NCBI GenBank assembly: GCA_020631235.1 | Contig: JAHDHQ010000003.1 | Location: 110,450 to 174,449 of the forward strand | Source of the DNA: Saprospiraceae bacterium | GTDB lineage: Bacteria; Bacteroidota; Bacteroidia; Chitinophagales; Saprospiraceae | Length of the DNA stretch: 64,000 nt | Direction of reading: 5' to 3' | Shown: piece after piece, positions 7,723-16,223 of the stretch | How positions within the stretch are numbered: position 1 is the first letter of the stretch | How the letters are laid out: each line of letters opens with the position of its first letter | Notes under the pieces: generated by a model | Told to the model about the DNA's origin: nothing | The model's database searches: none | What the model saw: only the letters and a program-made list of their open reading frames with translations | Translations under genes and position numbers: made by a program

Positions 7723-9423
7723 GTGAAGTATTTTATCAGTATATCCATATTGTTGCTCAGCAGTGTTTTGTGGGGACAACAAGTAGAATTTAAGGCTATT
7801 TTGGAATCTAAAAAAGTAGTTCAAGGATCTTATTTTGATATTAGTTTTCAACTTTTAAACGGCAGAGAAACTTCCTTCGAACCACCAGCATTTAAATCTT
7901 TTAGTAAGGTTTCAGGTCCATCTACATCCAGCAGTATGTCGATCGTTAATGGGAAAACTACACAAAGCAAGTCCTATGGATACTCCGTTTTAGCCAATAA
8001 CATCGGAAGGTTTACCATCGGCCCCGCAACAGCTGTTGTAAATGGAAAAACATACCGTACAAAACCACAGGTCATCGAAGTGGTGAAACCTGCAAAAATG
8101 GATAAAGGTCAGGCGCAAGTCTATGTAAAGATTATCGCCTCAGATACTTCGGCATATGTAGGGCAGCAAATTTGGCTCACCTACAAATTATATACTCGGT
8201 TAAATGTCCAGCAATTTAATATTGTAGACGAATCAGATTATGAAGGCTTTTATGTGGAAGAACTTCAACGAAAAAATCGGTTTACAAAAGAAGTTGTCGA
8301 AGGAGTAGAATATTACACAAGAGACTTACAAAAAGTTGCCTTATTTCCGCAACAAGTGGGTTCATACGAAATACCCAACACAAATATTACTCTAGGTATT
8401 TCCAATAAACAGACTAATTCATTTTTCTCTAGAGTTGACCAACGTGTCAATGCTGTTGCAGAAGGATTTATAATAACTGTTCAAGATTTACCACCTAATC
8501 CACCACTTTCTTTTTCAGGAGCAGTAGGAAAATACACCATGACTGCTAGTTCTAACAAAAGATCTTTGACTACGGATGACGCTATTGTATTTAAGATGCT
8601 TATTGAAGGTAATGGTGACAGTAGGATGGTAGAACCACCGAAATGGGACGTTCCCGAAGATGTAGAATGGTATGATCCTAATACCATTACAGAAGAACAA
8701 CTGATGACACAAGGCTCCTTTAAGCGTAATAAAGAAGTGTATGAATATATTCTTGTTCCCAAAAAGAAGGGTAGATATACTTTAAGTCCGGAGTTTACCT
8801 ACTTCGATGTTGATAGCAATAAATACATAAGCATAACTCGAGGTCCTACTTTGTTTAATGTCGCACAAGGAAGCAATCAAAAGAGAGTTGTTGTACAAGA
8901 AGACGAAACAGAAGATTTTGCTCCCATTATTAAACAAACAAAATTGAACAAAACAAAAGCTTCTAGTTTTAATCAAGGTTTATATTTTGGTGGCTTAGGC
9001 TTGATAAGCTTCTGTGCATTTGGTTTGTTTGGTTATCGTCGCAAACTGGAAAAAGAAGGATACTTTGACCAGCAAGTCCAACGAAAGAAAAAAGCAAAAC
9101 TTAGAATAGTTAAAGAGCTTGAAAACGAAATAGCCCAGTTAAACGGAGGAACAAACAAGCAATTTGTAGAAATACTTTCTATTAAGTTGAGAAAGTATAT
9201 AACTCAAAAATTTAAAAGTCAAGACATCCAGCTGACCGATGATGATATTATCGCACTATTTAGTAAAGAACAATTACCCGAATCCATCATAGAAGAAACA
9301 AAAACGTTTTTTAAACAATCTGAGCAAATTATTTATGCTGCTTCTTCAGTTGACAGTAAAGAAGCCTTAAAAACATCATGGGAAAACATCATCAATAAAA
9401 TTGAGGACTTTACATCTAATTAA
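7723..9423 (+). CDS. batD: BatD family protein (oxygen tolerance)
   Basis: A 566-residue BatD. It starts at GTG immediately after the preceding stop. A signal peptide (about residues 1-18, ending near GQQ) precedes several periplasmic beta-sandwich domains (about 20-400), one transmembrane helix at about residues 420-440, and a cytoplasmic helical tail (about 445-566) with IKLRKYITQKFKSQD. BatD is the large periplasmic member of the Bat complex. Last gene of the operon; the hairpin just behind it has its T-run on the minus strand, so no clear plus-strand terminator is seen. Confidence 0.92.
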   Translation: MKYFISISILLLSSVLWGQQVEFKAILESKKVVQGSYFDISFQLLNGRETSFEPPAFKSFSKVSGPSTSSSMSIVNGKTTQSKSYGYSVLANNIGRFTIGPATAVVNGKTYRTKPQVIEVVKPAKMDKGQAQVYVKIIASDTSAYVGQQIWLTYKLYTRLNVQQFNIVDESDYEGFYVEELQRKNRFTKEVVEGVEYYTRDLQKVALFPQQVGSYEIPNTNITLGISNKQTNSFFSRVDQRVNAVAEGFIITVQDLPPNPPLSFSGAVGKYTMTASSNKRSLTTDDAIVFKMLIEGNGDSRMVEPPKWDVPEDVEWYDPNTITEEQLMTQGSFKRNKEVYEYILVPKKKGRYTLSPEFTYFDVDSNKYISITRGPTLFNVAQGSNQKRVVVQEDETEDFAPIIKQTKLNKTKASSFNQGLYFGGLGLISFCAFGLFGYRRKLEKEGYFDQQVQRKKKAKLRIVKELENEIAQLNGGTNKQFVEILSIKLRKYITQKFKSQDIQLTDDDIIALFSKEQLPESIIEETKTFFKQSEQIIYAASSVDSKEALKTSWENIINKIEDFTSN

Positions 9424-9458
9424 AAAAACCTCTTCACACAACTGATGTGCAAAGAGGT
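9423..9458 (-). terminator. Intrinsic terminator of the minus-strand metalloprotease gene
   Basis: A stem ACCTCTT (9428-9434) pairs with AAGAGGT (9452-9458), with a further CAC/GTG pairing inside. On the minus strand the stem is followed by a run of T (the complement of 9423-9427). The plus side has no T-run. It lies 26 bases beyond the stop of the 1023-residue metalloprotease and abuts the batD stop. Confidence 0.7.
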
Positions 9459-9483
9459 CCTAAATAAAAAGGTGTATTATATC

Positions 9484-12400
9484 TTAATGGACAATTAATG
9501 TCTCTACTATTTTTCCATGATTTATAGAACTCACCTCTATAAAATACGTGCCAGCAAATAAACCGTCTAAGGATACACCCAATCTGTCAATGTTTTGATT
9601 ATTGGCCGAGTGATGATATACCTGCTTGCCCAGAATATCAAATATTCGAACGTTTATTGAGCTTACTTCCTTATTAAAAAATAGATTTACTTGTCCATCT
9701 ATATTCGCTGGATTAGGATACATCTCCATATTAAATGGATTACTATTTTGATCTTCACTTATTGATTCGCCGATTAACTGATCTACATTACATCCTTCTA
9801 TTTTAATTTCATCAATGTATACCATATCAGAATTAGAAGATGCATCACAACGTATTCTCAAGATTACTTCATCAGAAAAATCAATGTTGCTTATGCTTGT
9901 TTTTGATGTATAATGTTCTAAGTTTTCAAAATTTTCTCCGGCTGTCCAGCTTGCGACCTTACTAAAACTATCACCGTTGTTGTTGGATATTTCCAAAAAG
10001 AAGTCTTCACCATTTTCCATACTCACTGGATAAAAGGAGAAACTAACATCTATGGTATTGTAAGCGGATAAGGTCAAAGCTTCAGTATATATGGAAGAGC
10101 TTGTTCCCGCATTATCTCTAAGTCGCACGCAGCCAGTTCCATAATTTGTATAGTTTCCGAAGTTACTAGATCTAGCAGCATCACCTCCACCATCTATCCA
10201 AATGCCGAATGATGATTCGAAACCTTCATCATCTAAAACAATACAGTCTGTTTCATTTCCTTCATGACAAGCTGGGTTTTGGTCATCAGGTACACATGGG
10301 TTGTTATCATCAGGATCGAAACCTATACAATACCCATCTTCATCAAGATCATAATATTGGCCATAACAATTACAGTCTTCATGATAAATATCGTTGACTG
10401 TACATCCATCACCATCATTACAAGTTTGTCCTATCAAGGCATTATTAAACGATGGACAATCATCATTTGCATCACAAATTCCATCCTCATCAGTATCTAC
10501 AAATACTCCATTATTACAAATACAATATTCATCATATTGCTCACCTGTAGTACACTCATCCCCGTCATCACATGGCATCCCTGTCATCAGGCACTCTGCT
10601 TCATCACTGCAGAATTCTAACTCTATATCATCTAAATAAACCATATCAGAGTTTGATGACGCATCGCATCTAAAACGGATTCTGGTTTCATTATTAAATG
10701 GTTTATCCGATATAGTTAACATTAAATCCAAGCGTTGATTATTTTGAAAATCTTGACCAGAAACCCAGCGATCCACTTGTTCGTATACCTCACCATTGTT
10801 AAAGGATATTTCTAGTAATAGATTTTCTCCAGATTCCATACTCACAGGTAATGCACTAAAAGAAATATTGACTATTTGTATACCTTGTAAAAAGAGGCGT
10901 TCGGAAATAAGCGAAGATTTATTTCCCGAGTTATCGCGCAGCCGTACACATTGATTACCAGAATTAGCTTGGCTGTAATTACCTAAATGTACGTCGACAC
11001 CTCCATCTTCCCAAGCGCCCAAATCTACTTCGAAGTCATCTTGACTAAACACATCACATCCTGAGAAAGGCTCGCAATCGCCCTGATTAATATCGGGAAC
11101 ACAAGGGTTATTGTCATCAGGATCTATGCCCGAACAATATCCATCATTGTCTACGTCGTACACAACACCTCCATTACAATTACATTCATTATCAAAGGTC
11201 TCGCCTAAAGTACAGTCATCACCATCGTTGCAAGCTTGACCAGTTAGTACACAAGGATTAGCATTACAAGAGCTTAAACAATTAGCATTAGCTATTTTTT
11301 CTCTAATCAGGTTACCAGGCTGAGGACCAAAACCCAAATTGAAGTTTATTCCTACATGGTATAAAAGATGACAATAACTCATAATTGTACCCTTGTTAGG
11401 TATGGGTCCATCACAACCATCAGAATATCCGGCTTCTGCACCACAACCATCAATCGGTGTATTATTGCCATTCCATGCGCATGCATGTGTATGCTTAGAA
11501 CCTAAATTATGTCCTATTTCGTGTGTCATAACCTCAACAGCCCAGCTGTATACAGGTACAGCTTGATACCCTGATTTTATATCACTGTATCCTACACTAT
11601 AATAGCTATTGCATAACACATCGATATAAGCGACACCTCCACTTCCTTTTTGACCGACTAAATGTGCTAAGTCACCGTTAAACTGACCCGAAAGACGATC
11701 TCTAAAACTATACAGATTGCTCAATGTGGAAGATCCGGTGTATGGGTCTTCTTCATCCCATATCTTAAGCTCTTTTAAGTATATGTCGATTCCTTCATTA
11801 CTGTATAATAAAGAAACTTGATTAAAAATGGCAGCTAGATGATCAAAGGCTGACATGACAGAACCTTTAGCCAAGACCAAATCGTGATCTATTTCTATAT
11901 ACATTCCGACACAATTGTCTGATGTTCGAGAGGTCGTGGTAATTATATCATGCCCGACATGATGCAATTTATTTTCTACTTCACAATTCGATTCTTTTTC
12001 TATTAGAACAGATGATTCTTTAAAAAGTAGGTATTGATCTGTTTGTTCAATGTTGGACAAATTAAAATGTTCGTTGACCGAAGAAATGGTTGCTGCCACT
12101 CCTGTTTCACTAAACGAAATGGCTACCATTGATTGTTTCCAATGCTTGACGGTTCCCCAGTAATGAACCTGGTGATCAAACCATATTTCACATTCAGGTT
12201 CACTGCTCAAAAAAGATCTGAAATCATGCGCAAATATGTTGGACTTATATAATTGTAAAATAGCGTCTTCTGATTCATTGATTGGGATACTTATTTCAAT
12301 AAATTCAGCTCTTTGACTTAAGATTTTTCTGAGTAAAACTTGATCAAGTTCTAAGACCATTCCATCATTTACAAAATCTTTGTGATCGTCTAAAATACTT

Positions 12401-12555
12401 TTTTGATTTGAAGGGAAAAACAATCGAGTTTCATCTCCCAAATTTTGGCTGTAAGCTATCTGCGGAATAAGTAGGAGGAAGGATGTCAGGCTACAGCAGA
12501 GCACAGCCCAATGGACATACCTCTTTAGAGGTAACGTTGTTACTTTCATTTTCAA
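9484..12555 (-). CDS. Secreted reprolysin-like zinc metalloprotease with T9SS sorting domain
   Basis: A 1023-residue secreted protease. An N-terminal signal (hydrophobic about residues 14-36) and a propeptide-like region of about 190 residues precede the catalytic domain. The zinc site is HEIGHNLGSKH at residues 345-355 (His345, Glu346, His349, His355), followed about 45 residues on by MSYCH, the methionine turn of metzincins (M12B-like). After that come calcium-binding-type acidic segments (CNDGDDC, DVDNDGYC, DPDDNNPC) and a duplicated beta-sandwich module with the shared core QCVRLRDNSG / GCVRLRDNAG. The last 80 or so residues are a T9SS sorting domain (YPNPANIDGQ ... GTYFIEVSS). It is expected to be exported by T9SS and held at the surface or released. 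Single-gene unit. Confidence 0.93.
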   Translation of the reverse strand: MKMKVTTLPLKRYVHWAVLCCSLTSFLLLIPQIAYSQNLGDETRLFFPSNQKSILDDHKDFVNDGMVLELDQVLLRKILSQRAEFIEISIPINESEDAILQLYKSNIFAHDFRSFLSSEPECEIWFDHQVHYWGTVKHWKQSMVAISFSETGVAATISSVNEHFNLSNIEQTDQYLLFKESSVLIEKESNCEVENKLHHVGHDIITTTSRTSDNCVGMYIEIDHDLVLAKGSVMSAFDHLAAIFNQVSLLYSNEGIDIYLKELKIWDEEDPYTGSSTLSNLYSFRDRLSGQFNGDLAHLVGQKGSGGVAYIDVLCNSYYSVGYSDIKSGYQAVPVYSWAVEVMTHEIGHNLGSKHTHACAWNGNNTPIDGCGAEAGYSDGCDGPIPNKGTIMSYCHLLYHVGINFNLGFGPQPGNLIREKIANANCLSSCNANPCVLTGQACNDGDDCTLGETFDNECNCNGGVVYDVDNDGYCSGIDPDDNNPCVPDINQGDCEPFSGCDVFSQDDFEVDLGAWEDGGVDVHLGNYSQANSGNQCVRLRDNSGNKSSLISERLFLQGIQIVNISFSALPVSMESGENLLLEISFNNGEVYEQVDRWVSGQDFQNNQRLDLMLTISDKPFNNETRIRFRCDASSNSDMVYLDDIELEFCSDEAECLMTGMPCDDGDECTTGEQYDEYCICNNGVFVDTDEDGICDANDDCPSFNNALIGQTCNDGDGCTVNDIYHEDCNCYGQYYDLDEDGYCIGFDPDDNNPCVPDDQNPACHEGNETDCIVLDDEGFESSFGIWIDGGGDAARSSNFGNYTNYGTGCVRLRDNAGTSSSIYTEALTLSAYNTIDVSFSFYPVSMENGEDFFLEISNNNGDSFSKVASWTAGENFENLEHYTSKTSISNIDFSDEVILRIRCDASSNSDMVYIDEIKIEGCNVDQLIGESISEDQNSNPFNMEMYPNPANIDGQVNLFFNKEVSSINVRIFDILGKQVYHHSANNQNIDRLGVSLDGLFAGTYFIEVSSINHGKIVETLIVH

Positions 12556-12903
12556 TACACCTTTTTTTTTGTAATTATTTGGAGCTTTACAGCTCTAAAT
12601 AAGAAGACTTAATATCGATACATACATATGATAGAAAATCTTAATATGAATGCTGCAAAAACTGGTGCATTTTGATTTTCATGAGCTTTGGTGAGTTAAA
12701 AATACCTTTATATAGGTACTTATTGGACTATTATTTCTTTTTTTTGTTTAATCTTGAGATCATAGAACTTTTAGTTGTTTTGTGTTTTGAATGTATTTTG
12801 GAGAGACTTCTTGAGTATTTTTTGTCGATCTAACGGATAGTTGCCCATAAGCACTTTATCAAAAACTAAAAAATGTAATTTTGTTCTTTCTTAAATGTGA
12901 GAT
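12556..12903. other. Divergent intergenic region (metalloprotease / asnS)
   Basis: 348 bases without a gene. Next to the metalloprotease start is a small hairpin (GAGCT 12582-12586, loop TTAC, AGCTC 12591-12595) that would lie in its mRNA leader. Several T-rich runs are present around 12730-12760. A -7-type box serves asnS at the right end. I see no conserved small RNA and no open frame of note. Confidence 0.5.
12876..12883 (+). promoter_or_regulatory. Putative -7 box of the asnS promoter
   Basis: TAATTTTG matches the Bacteroidota -7 consensus TAnnTTTG and lies 20 bases before the asnS ATG, so the transcript leader would be about 13 bases. No convincing TTG/TTTG -33 box is seen at the usual distance; TTTA at 12855-12858 is the nearest. 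Confidence 0.5.
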
Positions 12904-14337
12904 ATGAAAAGATCAAAAATCAAAGATATTTTAGCAAACAACACTTTTGGTTACGAAGCTAACGTAGCTGGATGGGTAAGAACTTTCAGGAATAATCGGT
13001 TCATTGCGTTGAATGATGGTTCATGCTTATCTAATATTCAAGTAGTAGTAGACTATGAAAATATGGATGAAGCTTTGTTAAAAAAGATAAATACAGGAGC
13101 TGCCATACATGCTAAGGGAGAAATAATAGAGTCACAAGGTAGAGGCCAAACGCACGAAATGGTTTGTACAGAATTAGAAGTATTAGGTGAGTCAGATCCT
13201 GAAAAGTATCCGCTTCAACCTAAACGGCATAGCATGGAGTTTTTACGTGAAATTGCACATTTAAGATTCCGTACTAACACTTTCGCAAGTGTGTTTAGAA
13301 TTCGAAGTAATGCGGCGTTTGCTATTCACCAGTTCTTTGTCGAGAAAGGCTTTGTTTATCTACACTCACCTATTATTACCGGTTCTGACGCTGAAGGAGC
13401 AGGAGAAATGTTTCATGTAACCACGATGGATTTAAAATCTCCTTCATTGACCGAAGAAGGGGCCATTGACTATTCTAAGGATTTCTTTAATGCAGAAACC
13501 AATTTAACAGTTTCCGGTCAGTTGGAAGCAGAATTAGGGGCTTTAGCTTTAGGAGATGTATATACATTTGGTCCTACCTTTAGAGCAGAGAACTCTAACA
13601 CTACGAGACACTTAGCTGAGTTTTGGATGATCGAACCCGAAATGGCCTTTTGTGATTTAGAAGGCGATATGGATTTAGCTGAAGAAATGCTTAAGTATGT
13701 CATCCAGTATATAGTAGATCATAATCAAGAAGATTTAGCATTTTTAGAAAATAGACTTGTTGAAGAAGAAAAGCATAAGCCGCAAAATGAACGATCTCCC
13801 ATGTTACTCAGGGAAAAATTGGCCTTTTGTATAGAAAATGATTTTGAGCGTTTAAGTTATACTGAAGCCATTCTAATTTTAAAGAATTCTAAACCCAACA
13901 AGAAAAAGAAATTTCAATATCTCATAGATGAGTGGGGTGCCGATTTACAGTCAGAGCACGAACGTTATTTAGTAGAAAAACACTTTAAAAAACCAGTTAT
14001 ACTCACTGACTATCCTAAAGATATCAAAGCTTTTTACATGCGTCTTAATGACGATGGAAACACGGTAAGAGCTATGGACATCCTCTTTCCAGGTATAGGA
14101 GAAATAGTGGGAGGCTCCCAAAGAGAAGAACGTTTAGATATCCTAGAGCAAAGAATGGATGAGATGGACATTCCGAAAGAAGAAATGTCTTGGTATTTAG
14201 ATACAAGACGTTTTGGAACATGTGAGCATGCTGGATTTGGTTTAGGTTTTGGTAGATTAATCCAATTTATTACTGGAATGGGTAATATCAGAGATGTTAT
14301 TCCTTTTCCAAGAACTCCAGGGAATGCGAAGTTTTAA
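12904..14337 (+). CDS. asnS: Asparagine--tRNA ligase
   Basis: A 477-residue class II aminoacyl-tRNA synthetase that charges tRNA-Asn with asparagine. An N-terminal OB-fold anticodon-binding domain (about residues 15-105, [19 protein letters not shown]) is followed by the class II catalytic core: motif 2 region [22 protein letters not shown] (about 225-245) and motif 3 [13 protein letters not shown] near 447-459. Length is normal for bacterial AsnRS. Asn-type features ([12 protein letters not shown]) separate it from AspRS. The downstream gene begins inside its last codons. Confidence 0.96.
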   Translation: MKRSKIKDILANNTFGYEANVAGWVRTFRNNRFIALNDGSCLSNIQVVVDYENMDEALLKKINTGAAIHAKGEIIESQGRGQTHEMVCTELEVLGESDPEKYPLQPKRHSMEFLREIAHLRFRTNTFASVFRIRSNAAFAIHQFFVEKGFVYLHSPIITGSDAEGAGEMFHVTTMDLKSPSLTEEGAIDYSKDFFNAETNLTVSGQLEAELGALALGDVYTFGPTFRAENSNTTRHLAEFWMIEPEMAFCDLEGDMDLAEEMLKYVIQYIVDHNQEDLAFLENRLVEEEKHKPQNERSPMLLREKLAFCIENDFERLSYTEAILILKNSKPNKKKKFQYLIDEWGADLQSEHERYLVEKHFKKPVILTDYPKDIKAFYMRLNDDGNTVRAMDILFPGIGEIVGGSQREERLDILEQRMDEMDIPKEEMSWYLDTRRFGTCEHAGFGLGFGRLIQFITGMGNIRDVIPFPRTPGNAKF

Positions 14338-15265
14338 ACTGTCAAATTATATTATCGGTGTTTGTATTTTATTGATTAGTACATTTTCTATTGCTCAAAG
14401 TAGTACAGATCCATATATCATTGTTCTTGGTATTGCTCAAGATGCGGGCTATCCACAAGCTGGTTGCAACAAAATATGTTGTCAAGCTTATCACAAGGGA
14501 TTAGAACCAGCTAAAATGATTACATGTTTAGGCATTGTAGATCCCATTAGTAATGAATGTTGGATGGTAGAAGCAAGTCCAGATTTTCCTGCTCAATGGA
14601 AGATAATGCAAGATTTGAGTGAATCAAAAGAACAGCCAGATGGTATTTTAGTAAGTCATGCACACATAGGTCATTATACTGGATTAATGCATTTAGGAAG
14701 GGAAGCTATGGGCGCAAAGCAGGTGGAAGTTTTTTGCATGTCCAAGATGAAGCATTTTTTAGAAAGCAATGGCCCCTGGAGTCAATTAGTGAAACTAAAT
14801 AATATTGTACTTAGTGAAATAGAAGAAGAGAAGGTCTATGCATTAAATACTCGCATCAGTTTTTCCGCGATTACAGTCCCACATCGGGATGAATTTTCTG
14901 AAACGGTAGGATTTAAAATTAATGGAGGCTCAAAATCCATATTATTCATTCCGGATATAGATAAGTGGGAAAAATGGGATTTGGATATTATCCAAGCGAT
15001 TGCTGGAGTAGATCATGCCTTTATCGATGGCACTTTTTATAGCAATGGAGAGTTGCCAAACCGAGACATGAGTGAAATCCCACATCCATTTGTGGAAGAG
15101 ACTGTACGATTAATGGATCATTTACCTTCTAGTGAAAAAAACAAAATTAATTTTATCCATTTCAATCATACAAATCCTTTAATTTTTAAACAAAGCAAGG
15201 AGAAGGATGCATTAAAAGCTGCTGGCTTTAATGCGGCAGAAATCGGAGATGTTATACGGATATAA
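14324..15265 (+). CDS. Exported PqqB-like metallo-beta-lactamase-fold protein
   Basis: A 313-residue protein with a signal peptide (about residues 1-22, ending near AQS). It resembles Pqq[16 protein letters not shown] near the N-terminus, paired cysteines (CNKICC), and a metal-site-like [10 protein letters not shown] with His112, His114 and His117. PqqB is a metallo-beta-lactamase-fold hydroxylase of cofactor pyrroloquinoline quinone biosynthesis in the cytoplasm, so an exported version is unlikely to make PQQ; no pqqA, C, D or E is visible. I chose the ATG at 14324, which overlaps asnS by 14 bases and gives a clean signal peptide; an upstream ATG at 14294 would add ten residues. Its role is unknown. 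Confidence 0.82.
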   Translation: MRSFKLSNYIIGVCILLISTFSIAQSSTDPYIIVLGIAQDAGYPQAGCNKICCQAYHKGLEPAKMITCLGIVDPISNECWMVEASPDFPAQWKIMQDLSESKEQPDGILVSHAHIGHYTGLMHLGREAMGAKQVEVFCMSKMKHFLESNGPWSQLVKLNNIVLSEIEEEKVYALNTRISFSAITVPHRDEFSETVGFKINGGSKSILFIPDIDKWEKWDLDIIQAIAGVDHAFIDGTFYSNGELPNRDMSEIPHPFVEETVRLMDHLPSSEKNKINFIHFNHTNPLIFKQSKEKDALKAAGFNAAEIGDVIRI

Positions 15266-15267
15266 AA

Positions 15268-15296
15268 AAAGGAACCCTTTCATAAAGGATTCCTTT
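15268..15296. terminator. Bidirectional intrinsic terminator
   Basis: A 13-base stem with one mismatch (15268-15280 with 15284-15296, loop CAT) sits directly after the PqqB-like stop and between convergent genes. A-rich sequence on the left gives a T-run to minus-strand transcripts; the plus side ends TTTATAC. Confidence 0.75.
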
Positions 15297-15318
15297 ATAC
15301 ACTAAAACTCAATTTTAT

Positions 15319-15900
15319 TTAATAGATCGTCAGTTCTTTTTCTGAAACCATTTTTCTCATGTTTATGAGTGCATATCTCATTCTTCCTAGGGCAGTATTT
15401 ATGCTAACTCTAGTAAGCTGTGATATTTCTTTAAAGCTCATATCAGCATAATGTCTTAAAATCACAACTTCTCTTTGCTCTTCAGGCAATTGATCAACAA
15501 GCTCTTTCACTTTTTTATGCAGTTGGCTTTTAATGATATTAGTCTCTTCATTATCCTCTTGAGATTCCAGAACATCAAAAATGTCAAATGTTTCTGAAGG
15601 GGATACTTTTGTACGTTTCTTATTTTTTCTAAAATGATCCACACACATGTTATAGGATATTCTCATTGCCCACTGCAAAAACTTTCCTTCGTGATTGTAT
15701 TTACCATTCCGTAGTGTACGGATAATCTTAATAAATACATCTTGGAAAATATCTTCAGCAAGATCTCGATCCTTCACAAACAGATAAATAGATGTATAAA
15801 TCTTTTCTCTGTGTCGATTCAATAAAACCTCAAAGGCTTTATCATTTCCTTCTAAATAAGCAATAATTAATTCGCGGTCTGAAAGCTTCAATACATTCAT
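15319..15900 (-). CDS. ECF-type RNA polymerase sigma-70 factor
   Basis: A 193-residue ECF sigma factor. Region 2 is seen at about residues 22-90 (YLFVKDRDLAEDIFQDVFIKI, then WAMRISYNMCVDHFRKNKK, the -10 recognition segment) and region 4 at about 125-180 (LPEEQREVVILRHYADMSFKEIS, then the helix-turn-helix INTALGRMRYALINMRK). It directs RNA polymerase to a small regulon. No anti-sigma gene lies beside it. I place the start at the ATG at 15900; a TTG nine bases further out would add three residues. It is divergent from uvrA and ends at the shared terminator. Confidence 0.93.
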   Translation of the reverse strand: MNVLKLSDRELIIAYLEGNDKAFEVLLNRHREKIYTSIYLFVKDRDLAEDIFQDVFIKIIRTLRNGKYNHEGKFLQWAMRISYNMCVDHFRKNKKRTKVSPSETFDIFDVLESQEDNEETNIIKSQLHKKVKELVDQLPEEQREVVILRHYADMSFKEISQLTRVSINTALGRMRYALINMRKMVSEKELTIY

Positions 15901-16223
15901 GACTAACAAGTTTAGGGTTCGTAATTAGTAATCTTAATGTTAGTGTAGATGTATTGAATCGTATAGGCAGATAAATTTTATAAAACAAATAAAACTATAA
16001 AGAAAATAAGATGCTACTATTAAATGTCAGTTAACAATAGTTTAACGAAGGTATACAAATAATTGTTTCAAATCAAGGGCGAACATAAAATATTCGCGAC
16101 ATTGGCAAAAATACCAAAGATAATTAAGTGATTATTTCAGTATTTAGGACTTAAAGTGTCCTAATATTCTTTACATAAAACCGTAAATTGCAAGATTTAT
16201 TAAGTACCTATCTAATCGATCGA
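15901..16223. other. Divergent intergenic region (sigma factor / uvrA)
   Basis: 323 bases without a gene if uvrA starts at 16224. A hairpin TTAGGAC (16144-16150) / GTCCTAA (16158-16164) with a 7-base loop lies 59 bases before the uvrA ATG and has no T-run, so it could be an operator or leader structure. A minus-strand TATTTTTG (complement of 16106-16113) fits the -7 pattern but is far from the sigma gene and has no -33 partner. Nothing else stands out. Confidence 0.45.

Noticed and set aside
7498-7851. Minus-strand frame of 117 codons across the end of the short BatD-like gene
   Set aside because: It is antisense to two coupled operon genes and its translation is a low-complexity Ile/Phe/Tyr-rich string.
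10209-10639. Plus-strand open frames across the Cys/Asp-rich part of the 1023-aa metalloprotease
   Set aside because: They lie antisense to a well-supported gene, consist of biased His/Ile/Thr-rich sequence caused by the repeat codons, and have no recognisable domain.
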